Positions 26,701 to 38,754 of a DNA stretch of 64,000 bases are shown here, one piece after another. This DNA is from Diploscapter coronatus (taxonomy: Eukaryota > Nematoda > Chromadorea > Rhabditida > Rhabditidae). The position numbers and the translations under genes were made by a program. The notes below the pieces were generated by a model that was not told the origin of the DNA, searched no databases, and worked only from the letters and a program-made list of their open reading frames with translations. The stretch is from contig OZ038422.1 of assembly GCA_964036155.1 (NCBI GenBank), positions 59,853,201 through 59,917,200 of the forward strand, read 5' to 3'. Positions within the stretch are counted from its first letter, which is position 1, and every line of letters starts with the position of its first letter.

Positions 26701-29700
26701 GGTTATATCTATCACAGTACCAACTTATAGTATATGGATAGAGGCCGCAAATTTCGCCCCTTGTATTTTTGCTTTTGTTCAAAACGTGACCATCGAAAAC
26801 GCCAAAAATAAGAAGTAAGTCCCTTGAAAGTTGATATCCATAAAATATCAGTATCAGAATCGGTGAGCCATTCATAGAAATGGTTGTTCACCAGAAACTC
26901 TTGGCAGGAAGCGCGTGTTCGCAGGCACTTGCGAGATTTTTATATATTATGAAATCGTGTTCACTTTCCTGGTCGATTTTAGTGACACCTTTCGATCAAA
27001 AATGATTTTGATTTTACTTTTTCTTCTTCACGAATGTCTTAGTTATATCGTATTTGATTATGCAGAGTAGAAAATTACCGAAAACTGTAAGCGATGTAAA
27101 GCCATCTTTGATTCCTATATATGAATACAATTTTTGGTAAAAAGTAACCATCTTTACCTCTACAACAGAATAAGTTCGGTAAAGCGCTAGAAAATGTGGC
27201 TAGGCCCATTTTAGGTCGGGGGCAAATTTTGGTAGACTTAACTTTGCAAATGATTTTTGTGATGATGAAAATGGTAAATTAGAGATGGTATAGAGAAACA
27301 GAAATGAAAGAAATAGTATAACGAAGAAATAGACAGACAAGAAAAACGTGACAGAGTTTTGTCAGTGATTGAAAACGCGAAAGATAGGGCTGGAGAATTG
27401 ATGAAAATGAAAATCGGTTGGACTACGCCGCATGAAAATCGACAAAAACAAGTTCCGGTGGTAGAGTTATTTTCCCTAACTCTATGAAAACTCATATTCT
27501 ATTTTTTCACAAATGCTATGATAATCTTTAGAGATATGATAAATTTTTAGAGTTCCATTTTGAAATTACAGTAATATTCTGGCAAAAATCGATATATTAA
27601 AAAGTAAATAATTACTTTTTGAGGGTAGCTTCGGGGGAAATGAAGGACTAGATGATGAAATGAGATTATGAAAAGAGGGCAGAGAGATAAAGAAGGGAGA
27701 AATAGCTTTAGTTAGAGAAAAATAAAATAAGAAGTGCCATAACAGGAAATGGGTATAGGAGAATCTCATATACATTTAGGCAGAAATCGAAGATTGTTAA
27801 ATTTAGAACGAGAAAATAAAGTATAAATTAAGAAAAACGCATTAACCTAAACGGAAAAGATAAGTCCTTAAATGCGAATTTAAATTCAGAAGGTGAAGCA
27901 GTGAATAATATGGAAAGTTATTATTTAGCGAAATGACTTAAACCTAAAACTGAAAAATAAGTTTAAATGAAGTGTTAAATTTCGATAGTCAAAACGCATC
28001 TGAAAACACGAAAAGTATAAATTTAGAAGAGCAAACTAAAGTTGAAAAATATGAGGCTTAAATTTAGAAAAATATAATAACCAAAAATAAAACTTGTTTA
28101 TGATTTAGCGCCATATTATTCATACCTTTTCGAAAATATGCATATGAAAAGCCAAAAATCGAAAGGCTATGGGCATAAGCTTAGGCCCGGAACACCTGTC
28201 AGCGAACAATTAGCAAACATAGTCCCTATACCGGTCGGGCTAAGGTCAAATGGGCAAATAATAGGGGATTTTCATAGACAGAAAAGAAAAAGAGATATCC
28301 TTTTATAGAAAAAATAATATGAGGTAGATAGAAAGAAAAAGATACGTTCTTAATATATAAAATTTGTATCATGGTTTCAATAAAAAGCAGACAGCCTGAA
28401 TTGAAATTCTATCCAGGCTAATAATTACAAGGTTCAGGCATTATGCTAACTAAGAGATACCATCTGGCAGAAAGAATTATAGAAAGAGAGAGGGAAAAGA
28501 TGGAGAGAAAGGGAAATAGTATAACAAATGAAGAGATAAAAGAGATGGAGAAATGAGCATTCTGTCTAATGAGAGACAATAGCATATCAAAAGCCGATCA
28601 TGGCTAATTGATGGTGAGAAAATAGGAGGAATTTTTGATAGAATCGGAGAAAAAGAAAGACTGGGAAATAGTAGGATTTTTCATGGGATCAGAGGAGAAT
28701 AAGTCTGAGAAATAGTACTAGTTTTGAGAGAAAAGAAAAAATCATACCATTATGATTCTGATCCTTGTCGGGCTTCGTGAGGATTTGGTCTCCTGAAATT
28801 TTAAAATTAAAAATATTCAAGTTTTAATATTTAGAAAAATCAATAACAAAAGATAAACAAATGTGATATTTTAGGTTTCAGATCGCAAATATATGAATCT
28901 TAGTGACAAAGAGAGACAAAAGATCTCCGTTTCTTTGATGAGTCAGGAGAAAAAAAGAAGGGTTAAGTAAGATGAAAATGTAAGAAAGTGATATTGTAAA
29001 ACTTTTTTTTCTCTAGATAAAAATTTTAGGGTTAAGATGTTTTAGATATTAAAATATGTTTAACAGAAATATTTTAAGTAAAGTAATTAGCTAAAGAAGT
29101 AAAATGGGAGAATCGATATCCCAAATGTCTGCCCAGAATTTCTTCGCTTGGAGTCATATCAAAATATCAGCTGCTAACCTCGCAAAGCTGACTGAATCGA
29201 AAAATGAGCGAAATGAGAAATGAGGAAAATGGGATCGACGAAAATTTATGAGAGCAAAATTTTTCGAACTTAACTGCTAAATTTTTGGGTTTTTTTCCGG
29301 ACGAAAAAAATCTTAAGCAAAGATACGAATATTTTAGTTACAATGATCTACGATAGATCTTTCTCCAAGCTAACTGTAGAATATTTACCTTCTTAAACAA
29401 GTAAAAAGTTTTTATTACCTCTAGTCAATTGTAGAATCAAATTCGCCACACTATGAAATTTTCGCATTATTACTATTTCTTAGGAGAAGAAATATTTTTG
29501 TCAATAGAAATTCGCAGAGTTTTAGGTAAGTCGAAATGACGAGAGTGGGCGATATTTTCGCAAATTTTGCATAATCAGGTAAGTTTGCGGATTAAAAACT
29601 CCGTTTTTCTTTGGCTCTATGAAATTTTCGCAATATTTTCCTCGCCTCCACATAAAATTATGTTGAATCACCCACTTTTTTAGAGGGAAAGTAGAGTCAC

Positions 29701-32700
29701 CGCAATTTACCTCGATTTTACACAATAGAATATAAATTTGTCGGAGAAATTGAAAATATTACGATTTTTAGGAAATCATATTAAACCGAATTTAAGGCAT
29801 TAAAATGCGATTTTGGGGGTTTACAATGTGATATTTGAGAAAATTATATCAAGTTCTTCATTTCAAACATTCAAATATGAGCTTAAGGCTCAGAAATCAG
29901 AGCTATTTTTAGATATTCTAATGAAATGATACAAACTAACATATTTGAGCTAAAAATATGAAATTAGAAGTTTTGAGTGCGAGTTTTTACGATTCCAAAA
30001 TGCAAAGCATAAAATTTAGGGACATTTCCAAAGTAATCCGTCACAATTCGGATTCGGTTTATTAGTCCCGAGGGGCATTTCTTGGACTCTTTTTAGAAAC
30101 ATGGATTTTTCAGCGAACCAGGAAAAATGCAGCAAATATATGGAGTGTCATCTATAAAAATTAGAAAAAATAGGGAACCCTTCTATATTTTGGAAGCCAG
30201 ATAAATTTAGATAGAATATATGGGAGTGTCGTCTATAAAATTCGAAAAAACCAGGAATTTTTTAATTCTCTAAGTAAATCAAGAAAAGGAACATGATATT
30301 TTGAGAAATCGAAGCTATTGATAAGAATTCAGAGTCATAAAGCTCCTGTCAAATTAAGATGCCATGATTTTTCCTGATAAAAATGATCAAAATTGGGGAA
30401 TCTTGCAAATTTTTTGATAAATTAAGTAGAAAAATAAAATTGTTAAGGATTATGATCAAACTATAAAATGAACATTTAAGAATAGTGAGAATGCTTGATA
30501 ATATATTGAGAAAGATGATGAATTTGTAAAGGTTTTAATGAATAATAAGAAAAAAGAGTTTTGCAAATTTTTGATATATCGAAATGATTTTTCTTTTGCA
30601 GAAACCCAGAATAACGCTTGGAACTGAGGTAAAGATTTCAACGCGCTCGTTTTTTCAAAAGTTCACGACAGAAGGGAGAATTTTGCTTAACAAAATGACA
30701 AGCCGCCTCAGGCATTTTGATATCTTTCAATTGACAAGACGAGAGATTTCAAGTTTTAAGAATCGAAAAAGAAAAATAAAATTATGAAATAGAGAGGGAA
30801 TTTAAGACAGCCAGAGAAAAGAAATTCAAAAGATATAGAAAAAGTGAGGTGAAAGAGCGGGACGTTTCAAGAGAGTTAGAGAAAAAAAGCTCAAGACAAC
30901 TGACTCAAAGTTGGTACAAAAAATCGGTGAAAAGCGGTGAGAGCAAGCAACTCACATAAATATAGAAAAATCACAGATATAAATATCAGTCCTAGAACTA
31001 GAGAAATATGATATACACGATAAAAATTAAGAGAACTCAGAGAAACAGGAAATTAGCAAATTGACGGCAACTTCAAAGAGCGACAACTATAGAAATTTTC
31101 CGGGCAATGATTTAGCATACGACCGAAAACCGGGTGCGATAATCAATATTTAGATTTGCGGCTTAATGATGGAGCATAGAGGGCGTGAAATTGGGGCAAA
31201 CCGGCTGGCATCAAATTCAATAGTCTATGTGCAAAACGGATTATAGTTGAATTGAGCTTGGTTTATTGAATTTGCGAATTTCCCATTCATTTTCTATTGG
31301 AAGATGAAAGACAAAATTCGGGGCTAAATTTCAGATTTTAACTACGATCTAAGTTTCGCAATAAAGTTTCCATTTGGAATTTTAAAGAGACAAAAGTTTT
31401 GCTTAGCAACAAACAAAATAAATATATTTTGACAAAAAAGAGGAACTTAGTCGGAGTTGCTTGTCGAAAAATATTCCCCGAAAAGACCTATCGCCGACCA
31501 GTTTGACTATCGATTACCTTGGAAATTCGAGATGTGTGTCATTACAAAATTAGAACGTGTAATCGTCGATGAAATCGTGAAGCAAAAGCGCACAATAGAG
31601 ATGCGAGGAGAGATAAGGGAATGCTATAAGGAAGAGGAGAGACGGAAAAGAAGCAGAAAAAAGCGAAGAAAGGAGAAGAGAGAGAGAGAAAAGAGAGAAG
31701 GAAAAAAGTCATAGAAAAAATGGCGCCAACTTTGAATATAGCCCCCAGAGGGATGAAAGACATTGAGAATTTGCATACAGCGCACATAGGAAGTTTGAGA
31801 ACATGTCAAAATTTTGAAATTCCGATTTTTGAATTAACTTGCCATAAATAGTGGTTCTTCGTCGTTCCCTCAGAGTTACTGGAGCGCTCAATTCGTTTTC
31901 CAGGTTAGCACTCAGATTCAGGCGCATTTTTCTCCTGAATTAAAAAAGATCTAAACTGTTGAATTTTTAAGATTCAACTTACCTATATGGTGAGGAAGGC
32001 CTTTTGTAGGGCGGTTTAGGTGAGTCTTGAAGATCATAGTCTTCGTAGAAGAAGAAATCCATTGCGGGTGGGTTGCCGTTACCTGAAATTCAGTTTATTA
32101 GTTTCGTATAAAATCCGACTTTCATCCTATCTTTCGTCATATAACCAAATTATGATACCATTCTGCTCCTGAAGATATGAATTTCGATTGTAGGTTCGGT
32201 CAGAAATGGGCCACTCGGGACTGACGTCGACGCCTCCAGAGTTTGACGACGTGTTCGTCGTGGATTCAGAAGAGGACGACTTCTGCCGCGACGATGCAGG
32301 GGCACTTCTGGTCTCGTTAGATCGGAGATTACCGTTAGTGACCGCTGAAATATTTAAAATTATCCTTTAAAGTTTAGGCAATAGAAAAACTTCTTTAAAA
32401 TCCTGTTATTTTATGAATAAAATATGAAAACAATGGGATTTTACTGAACGTTTCAGATTCTTTTACTACCTTTAAGCAGTTTCACAATATCGGTCGAATA
32501 TCGGAACATTCCGTCAAGTTTTAGAAGAAAAATTATGACTCAAACTCGCGAATTTCGTCGTGTTCAATACGTCTATTCGTGGGAGAATAATAGCTATTTC
32601 AAGTAAAATTCCGGAAATGGGTCCAAAAACTCCGAAATAACCCTAAGGCTCAGGCTTTAGCAATGACTGAGTGGGTTGAATTGAATAGACGTGTCGAAAT

Positions 32701-34188
32701 TCGCTCCACACTTAAAAATACTCCTTCAAAGGTCGCCTGGAATAACTTCCAGAGGTAAAATTTTGAATGGCGGTGTCAAATTTTTGGCCCGTGTTTAAAA
32801 ATAGCCATTTAGAACAGGTTGGAATATAATTTCCGAAGATAAAAAGGCGTGGTTTCGGAGGGAAACTTGAGTAAAATTTGCTGCAGCAGCACGGAGAGAA
32901 AATAAATAGAAAATGGTGGGACGAAAAAAGGCCCCCGGACCCCTCGGTTCAGAGCAAACATTTGTGTGTCGTCGCGTATGTATCTGAGGGAAATTCGAAA
33001 TTTCCTCTTTATTTTCAGACGGTTATTTTGGATCGGATTTGGTCAATATGGACTCTAAAAGGACGGGCATGATTTGAGCACTTAAGGGATATAGGAATTT
33101 CAGGAATTTTAAACGATAATAATATGGGTAAGATTTTGATTTATAATCTGACGCCCTACGCGATGTTTCAAGATTTGTATTTAAAATAATAAATTTCCTA
33201 CCTTCTCTCAAAGGATGCCTCCCTACCGCAGCAATGAAGCTTGCTTGTCTCTGAGCGTTCCTTGGAGTGATAGAACTACTTGAGGCACTCGGATTAAACT
33301 CGGAATAACCGTTACGACTCTGAAACTAAATTCTAAATTAAATGAACATTGCCTAAAAATAATATACTTTGGCTAAAATAAAAATCTCTGCTCTTCTCGC
33401 ACTTTAATCTCAGTTTCAAATGATCAAAAATCCATGAAGATCGACCTGATTCGATTTTGCGTTATTCAGCGAAACCCTCGATGTCACAGTAATTGGGGTG
33501 GATTGGTGAATCTTCACGGCCATATCTCGGTTCCTGGATCGCTCCCTCAAATTCTCCCGCTCCATCGCTTGAAAGTATCCTGCCGGGGAAGAGGGATCCA
33601 ACTAAAAATTAGATAAGTTCTTGAATTCCCGGATCTTTATACCTCTAAGGGTCGGGATTCCTTGGCCCAGGTCGGCTGGACCATTCTAGGCTTTTGTAGC
33701 TCTGAACTCACCATCCACGATGAAAACGAGGGTCGAAGATTTGGGACTTGGCTGAATTTTCAAAAATAATAGGCGAAGATCAGCTTTAAAAATGAATCCA
33801 AATCTATTATAAAGATGGGTAGATGATAAAATCCCTTTAAATTACTTGTAAGCAGGTGGTTTCCTTTCCCGACTTCCATAGATTGATTCATAAGCGGGTG
33901 GAGCAATGGATGGGGTCAGATCTTGATTTGATCCTACTGAATATGGAGAAGTGATATGATAGGCATTGGCGGACTCCACTAAGGGGTGAATGCGGATTGC
34001 CTAAAATGGTATACACTTGGCAAAGGAACCAAAAGGTATAAAATTAGCAAGACACCAAGAATGCTATAAATTGGTCATTTTTGGTCGACCTTACCGAGCT
34101 CAACCCAGATCCGATACCGTTGATGTAATGCTCACTCCGAGATGGCCGCAAAGGAGACCAACCGTCCTGCATCGAAATGGATGGGTCT
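14729..34188 (-). CDS. pac-1: ARHGAP21/23 (PAC-1)-type RhoGAP with PH domain
   Basis: Exons, 5' to 3': 34188-34095, 34000-33846, 33751-33643, 33601-33446, 33319-33202, 32344-32159, 32082-31983, 31934-31843, 28792-28748, 25528-25304, 25116-25056, 24965-24791, 24744-24616, 24423-24193, 19347-19196, 18721-18636, 18592-18512, 18374-18229, 18107-17955, 17731-17561, 17379-17164, 16921-16706, 16539-16369, 16170-15856, 15763-15659, 15615-15461, 15339-15200, 15155-15091, 14923-14729; about 1,414 codons. A PH domain ([10 protein letters not shown] to [10 protein letters not shown]) precedes a RhoGAP domain running from LGVRLADC through GIYRIPGN (arginine finger, about residue 816), [13 protein letters not shown] and MFGPSIVR to YYHDWMF. 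By family it inactivates Rho GTPases, chiefly CDC-42, at cell contacts. The tails are Ser/Pro-rich, with an Asn run near 15275. The junction at 28747/31843 uses a GC donor; the acceptor before 16921 is TTTGAG. The 5' end is uncertain. Confidence 0.9.
16564..16585. repeat. TA dinucleotide microsatellite
   Basis: A run of alternating T and A of about 22 bases in a RhoGAP intron, followed by a T tract. Confidence 0.8.
19348..24192 (-). other. Large RhoGAP intron (4.8 kb), pyrimidine-rich on the sense strand
   Basis: No exon fits in phase here. The plus strand carries many GA-rich stretches (for example about 20500-20650, 22490-22670, 22960-23010) with recurring GAGAAATAG words, so the transcript strand is CT-rich. 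A cluster of ATTTTGGTA-type motifs lies at about 21200-21265. Open frames in this stretch look like low-complexity Ser/Leu/Phe shadows. Confidence 0.55.
25529..28747 (-). other. Large RhoGAP intron (3.2 kb)
   Basis: AT-rich on the left and purine-rich on the plus strand from about 27240 to 28740. Several GAAATAGTA/GAAATAGCT words are present. No coding, tRNA or transposon signature was recognised. Confidence 0.5.
28793..31842 (-). other. Large RhoGAP intron (3.05 kb) with a GC donor
   Basis: The intron starts with GCAAGT after exon 31934-31843, a classic GC-AG donor sequence; a GT donor in phase is absent. The body is AT-rich with GA tracts at about 30790-30880 and 31600-31710. A short diverged tandem lies at 30136-30250. 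Confidence 0.6.
30136..30250. repeat. Two-unit diverged tandem repeat (~83-bp period)
   Basis: AGTGTC(A/G)TCTATAAAA followed by an A-rich stretch occurs at about 30146 and again at about 30226, both preceded by AATATATGG. Confidence 0.5.
32345..33201 (-). other. RhoGAP intron (857 bp) containing an inverted-repeat element
   Basis: No coding sequence fits in phase. It hosts the inverted repeat described at 32548-32706. Confidence 0.5.
32548..32706. mobile_element. Short MITE-like inverted-repeat element
   Basis: GCGAATTTCG...ACGTCTATTC at 32548-32578 is mirrored by GAATAGACGTGTCGAAATTCGC at about 32683-32705, with a loop of about 100 bases. The arms are about 25-30 bp with a small indel. No target duplication was resolved. 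Confidence 0.5.
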
Positions 34189-37100
34189 CTGAAAGCACCA
34201 TTTTGGTATCATAGCACCAAACTAGGAGAAAATCCTCGAAAATGATATAATGCTTCATTAAAATGGTAACCAAATTAATATCTGAATGCCATTTGGTTAC
34301 CATCTTTGGTTCAATGATGCCATTTCTTGGCAAATCAAGAAAACCGTGAAAAAATGCGCTCGGAAGCCTTATGGCAAGTTTCGACTTGCTAAAACAAACA
34401 GAAAATCGCGAAGCTCATAATCAAATAGCGAAGGAAGAAAGTGATATTTAAGAGATTAGGAGAAGAATTAAAGATCTGGAAATGTGACACACAATTGATA
34501 TGAAATGAGTGAAAAAGTTGAGTTGGCTCAAAACTTTCGAGTGTTTTGCTCTGTTTTGTTTAAAAGGTAGTGAACGAAATTCGATAAGAGGGAAGTTCTG
34601 GATTTGTTATTTTAAAAATGGTGCTTATTTTATGAAGACCAACTTTTTCTCAAAGAATTTCATAAGTTTGTATCCTAATTGATTTTTCAGTTCAAAAACA
34701 CTTCCCATTCATGTTATTGGTAAGTAATCAGAAAAAAGTAGGAAAAATCGGTGATAAAGATAAACTGATAAAATGAACGGCCGCGTGACGAAAGAGGTTG
34801 GAAAATACGATGCAAAAGATGCAGAAAAATAGAGGGAAAGTGAGAAAGAGAGGCAGATTTAACGCGACATGCCTATACGCGAACACGAATGGACAGTTAA
34901 TCGAATTGACATAGCTAATTGATCTAATTAAATTATCTAGCGTCAACAATAACGTTATCATATCTTAAACAAACGAATTGCTATATGTTTGATCATTTTA
35001 TGGAATAAAAAGTTGACCTTCATCGGAAAATTAAATTGATTTGGAAAAGCTAATATTCCGAAGGATAAAACGTAATATAAAACAAAAATAGGGTTGATCA
35101 TCATAAAATAAAACTAATTATGGATAATATTTAAGAAAAAAGTGGTTTTCATGAAAAAATAAATTCGAAGAAAAGAGTTTAGTCCATCATCAACATAAAC
35201 TAAAATACCAGAGCATGAACGTCAAATATATGAGAAAAGGGAAGGAAAGGGAAAGGACTAAGGGAATTTATCGATGTTTTCCGTCCCTAAATCGTTGTCC
35301 TGTGCGCGATATGAGTATTTTAGTCCAGATGGTCCTGTTGTATAAATGCTTTCTCGTTCACTCGCTCTTTCATCTATGAATGTACTAAACAAGCAGGAAG
35401 AATCATATCCAACACAATTTACGCTAATTACAGAGTCGTAAAAGTCTCGTAAAACTAAGACATTTGCATAAGAAGATAGAGATCGGAAAGCTCTATCAAA
35501 TGATGCAAAATTTACTGACAATTGATATTTTAGATGATAAGAAATGAGTGATAAATGAAAAAAAATTAGTAATGAATTTGTAGATTTGAGACCAAGAAGT
35601 TTCCCACAAAGAAAGAAAAACAGTACATCGAATGTGTGTAATCAAAGCCCTCGCCTCGTGAAGTGGACACAAAGAAAAACGCGAGAGGCGTCAAAACAAA
35701 AAAATGAATTGGGAAAGTCAGTGAAATTCTTCCCACTGCGATTCTAACTTTCTAATGTTGAAAGATAGCGACTCTAACCGGCAGAAATACAAAATTCAAG
35801 CGTTTCAGTTTTTCAACTATCAAGAAGGGCAAAAGCGGAGGTGCTTCTCTCAATAGTTCTTTACGATTTATCAACAAATTCTCTGAGCGTTATCAATTGT
35901 AGTGGTGAAAAGAAAAAGCTCTAATGAAATTGGTTTTCTTCCGAATTTGCAAATGGCATAGAATGCTATAGTAAAATACATTTCAAATCAAAAGTGCTAT
36001 AAAATCCATATTACTAAGTTGGGACGAATAAATGCAAAAATATGAGTAAAAGTAAACCTACACGCTTCATAAATCAAAACGAAAGGTTTGCTAAGCATCA
36101 TACCATTACACTAAACAAATCATAATCAAAAAGAAAAGGTGACTTTTGGCATCTTTCTCTCTTCGAAGTGCATGCTCTCTCGCCGCGGGTTTAACACCCA
36201 TGCGTATCAATGGTCGAGTGGCTAGTGGGGTGGAACACACTGCGTTTTTGCGAGAGAAGGCGAGAAAGGATAACGAATCGAGATGGATTAGAGAGAAAGA
36301 ACCTTGAGAAAATTCGACACTATTGCAATGTTGCAAGCATGCTTCCGGTGTGACATGAGAGAATATGTCAAATTTTGAGATGTATGAATTCTTGATGAAA
36401 TCAGCGAAAAGAAAAGACATTCATCATTCGACGTGTTTACAAAAGCGTACTCTGAATAAATCGTGTTGCGAAAAATCGAGAACAATAGCAAATGCGGCCA
36501 ACATATTTTGCGTGTAGAAAGTATTGTAATTGGAACAAGTAAAAGTTTCGTGCAACCCGCTTCGCAAAAAGAGAAAATAGGAAGTAGACCGAAATGATGA
36601 GTAAATCATTATGAAAAGACGATGAAAACCATAAAATTTTGATGAAGATTAACTTTTTTCCCACAGAAGCTCAAATATTTAACTCATTAAATATAAATTT
36701 AGATCTGTGTAATAACAAATGTAAGAAAATAGCTACTTCTTCGATAAAAATTAGACATTTATCCATCAAAAATAAAAACTCCTAGGAATTTTGCGAAAAA
36801 TGCAGGTTCTAAGGTGAAGACCGGATAAAATCCTCGGGCTTAAAATCCTCCCTTTTGTAGGAAAACGCAGGAAAATCCCCCTTTTCTATCTTTTGAAGGA
36901 CAGTCTCTGACCAGTTGGTAGGGGGTGGGGGTGGAATTCATGAATTTTCTACTCGAATAGATATATTCGCTGGTGAAGTTTCCTGTTCTCCTAACACCAA
37001 CATCGCATACAACGAAGACATTTGACTATTTGGGCGAATAATCTCCGGCAAAATTGGGCAAAAATGAGAAAATTTAGCTAAAATAAAAAAAGCATGAAGA

Positions 37101-38720
37101 CCTATTAAAAACCGAATAAGTTTAGCAGAATCAAGGATTTTTTGGAAAAGAAGACATAAGATAAAACCAGCTATTAAATTAAAACAGTATAGAAAATCTT
37201 TTAGAACCCATAATATTTAAACTTAAAAATAAGCGAAAATTCCTTAAAATGAATCAAAATCACAATAATTTGGGTCTAAATATTAAAAAAGAGTCTGAAA
37301 ATCAATAAAATCCTATATCGTTTTAGGATGCTCCCAAAGAGAGATTGGGATATATGCGCTAGGATATGGCCCAACAATTTTGTTCTTCGCTCTATTTTTT
37401 CTTTCCTTTTCTTTTCTCTAGTCCTTTATATCCAACGAACTGTGACCTCTCTCTTTTCAATGTACATTGCGCCATCGCATAAAATAGGCATCGATTGATT
37501 TTGGGCAAATGTTGAAAGTGTCATATCTTTAGAATAGACTTTCGATAAAAAATTTATTTAAGGGAGAATTTAAAAAACCGAATTAAATTAGGGTTTTTCT
37601 AAATCTAAATTAAATCTAAGAAATTCTTGACCATGAGATTTTTCTAAAGCAATGGACAAAAATAGCTCTGAGCACTTTAATTTCAGGAAAAACGGATAAG
37701 ATAAGGGATAGGGGACACGAGGAAACTAATAGGAACGCAAAAGTCTCTCTTTCCTTCGGGAAGAAATCTCATCCCTTCCCTACACTCTCAATATCTTCGC
37801 AGAAGGAAAAAACGCCTCTTGACCATCATTTTTTCTGATTTTTCTGTCTTTCGCTGAACACACTCTAACATTGCACTGATCGTTTGTAATGAACAACGAG
37901 AGGAATATTAAAATATAAAATTTCTTTCAGACTATATAACTTGGAAAGAATAGAAATGTTTAATTTAAAAATCAACTTTAATTATTCAAAAGCACAAAAA
38001 TGGGTCACTTTTATACAAAAGTTTATATGATTTAGGTGAAATCTAAAACTCAAATTGTGATTGTAAAAGTAAAACAATTTGCGAGGAAACGTTATTAGAG
38101 AAAACCACTATTAGCAAGAGCACCGCGTCCAAAAGGAAAATAATTAGAGAACGAGAAAAAACGCGCTCGTCCCTCGGGTCAAGGATTTTTGGACGCTGCT
38201 GATGCTGTTTGACTCCGAACAAATCACGTTTGGGTTCAAAAGACCGGATTGGAAATGTCTGTTGGAATGACAAAGGGCTCAATTATAATGAAAGTTGAAT
38301 TCAACTTCGAAATTAAACTTCATGGAGTTGAAGTTAAGTTATAAACTCCAGGGTCATATAAAAAAGAAAAGTGAAATAGGAAAATAGAGTCCTAACTATC
38401 CCATCCGATCTCACATTTACACCTAAGTCAATATAAAGACTGCAAATTCAGTGTGATTAGCTAACAGCGAAAATTCACCGCTGCAAGATTGACATTTCTT
38501 AGGACCCTATAACTCCTGGACATGGTCGAAAGATCGCTGATAAAACGAACAAGTTCAGAACTGTCACTGAGAAAAATTTAAAAAAAAATCGACCAGAAAG
38601 GTTGAAATCCAACAAACTAATCCTGCATTTTCAGGGCTTAAAATCCCCTCTCTTCGTGAAAATCCTCGGATGCGCTAATTTGATCTAACGCGTAGATAAA
38701 TGGGCGTAAGATTTACTTAC
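34189..38720 (-). other. Probable long first RhoGAP intron or 5' flank
   Basis: 4.5 kb without a supportable exon. AT-rich with GA/CT tracts. It contains a paired ATTTTGGTA motif cluster at 34196-34303. An 87-codon frame at 35258-35521 on the minus strand has no recognisable similarity or splice context and is not called. Confidence 0.45.
34263..34303. repeat. Perfect 13-bp inverted repeat ATGGTAACCAAAT / ATTTGGTTACCAT
   Basis: The arms at 34263-34275 and 34291-34303 are exact reverse complements with a 15-base loop. Nearby CACCATTTTGGTATC (about 34197) belongs to the same motif family. Confidence 0.75.
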
Positions 38721-38754
38721 TACAGCTTCCCAAATTAAAGTCCGGGTCTTGCAT
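38721..38754 (-). CDS. Candidate first coding exon of the RhoGAP
   Basis: ATG (38752-38754 on the minus strand) in an AAAATG context opens eleven codons (MQDPDFNLGSC) and ends at a strong GTAAGT donor, phase 1. It joins in frame to the 34188 exon if the acceptor CAGAG is used two bases further in, giving about 1,424 aa. No independent support; the true start could instead be an internal ATG of the 34095-34188 exon. Confidence 0.33.

Noticed and set aside
35258..35521. 87-codon minus-strand frame in the long first intron
   Set aside because: Looks protein-like in places but has no splice context, family or initiation signal.
36130..36260. Possible tRNA (GC-rich stretch with GTCGAGTGGCTAGTGG)
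   Set aside because: No cloverleaf: matching acceptor stems and a GGTTCGANNCC T-loop are absent.
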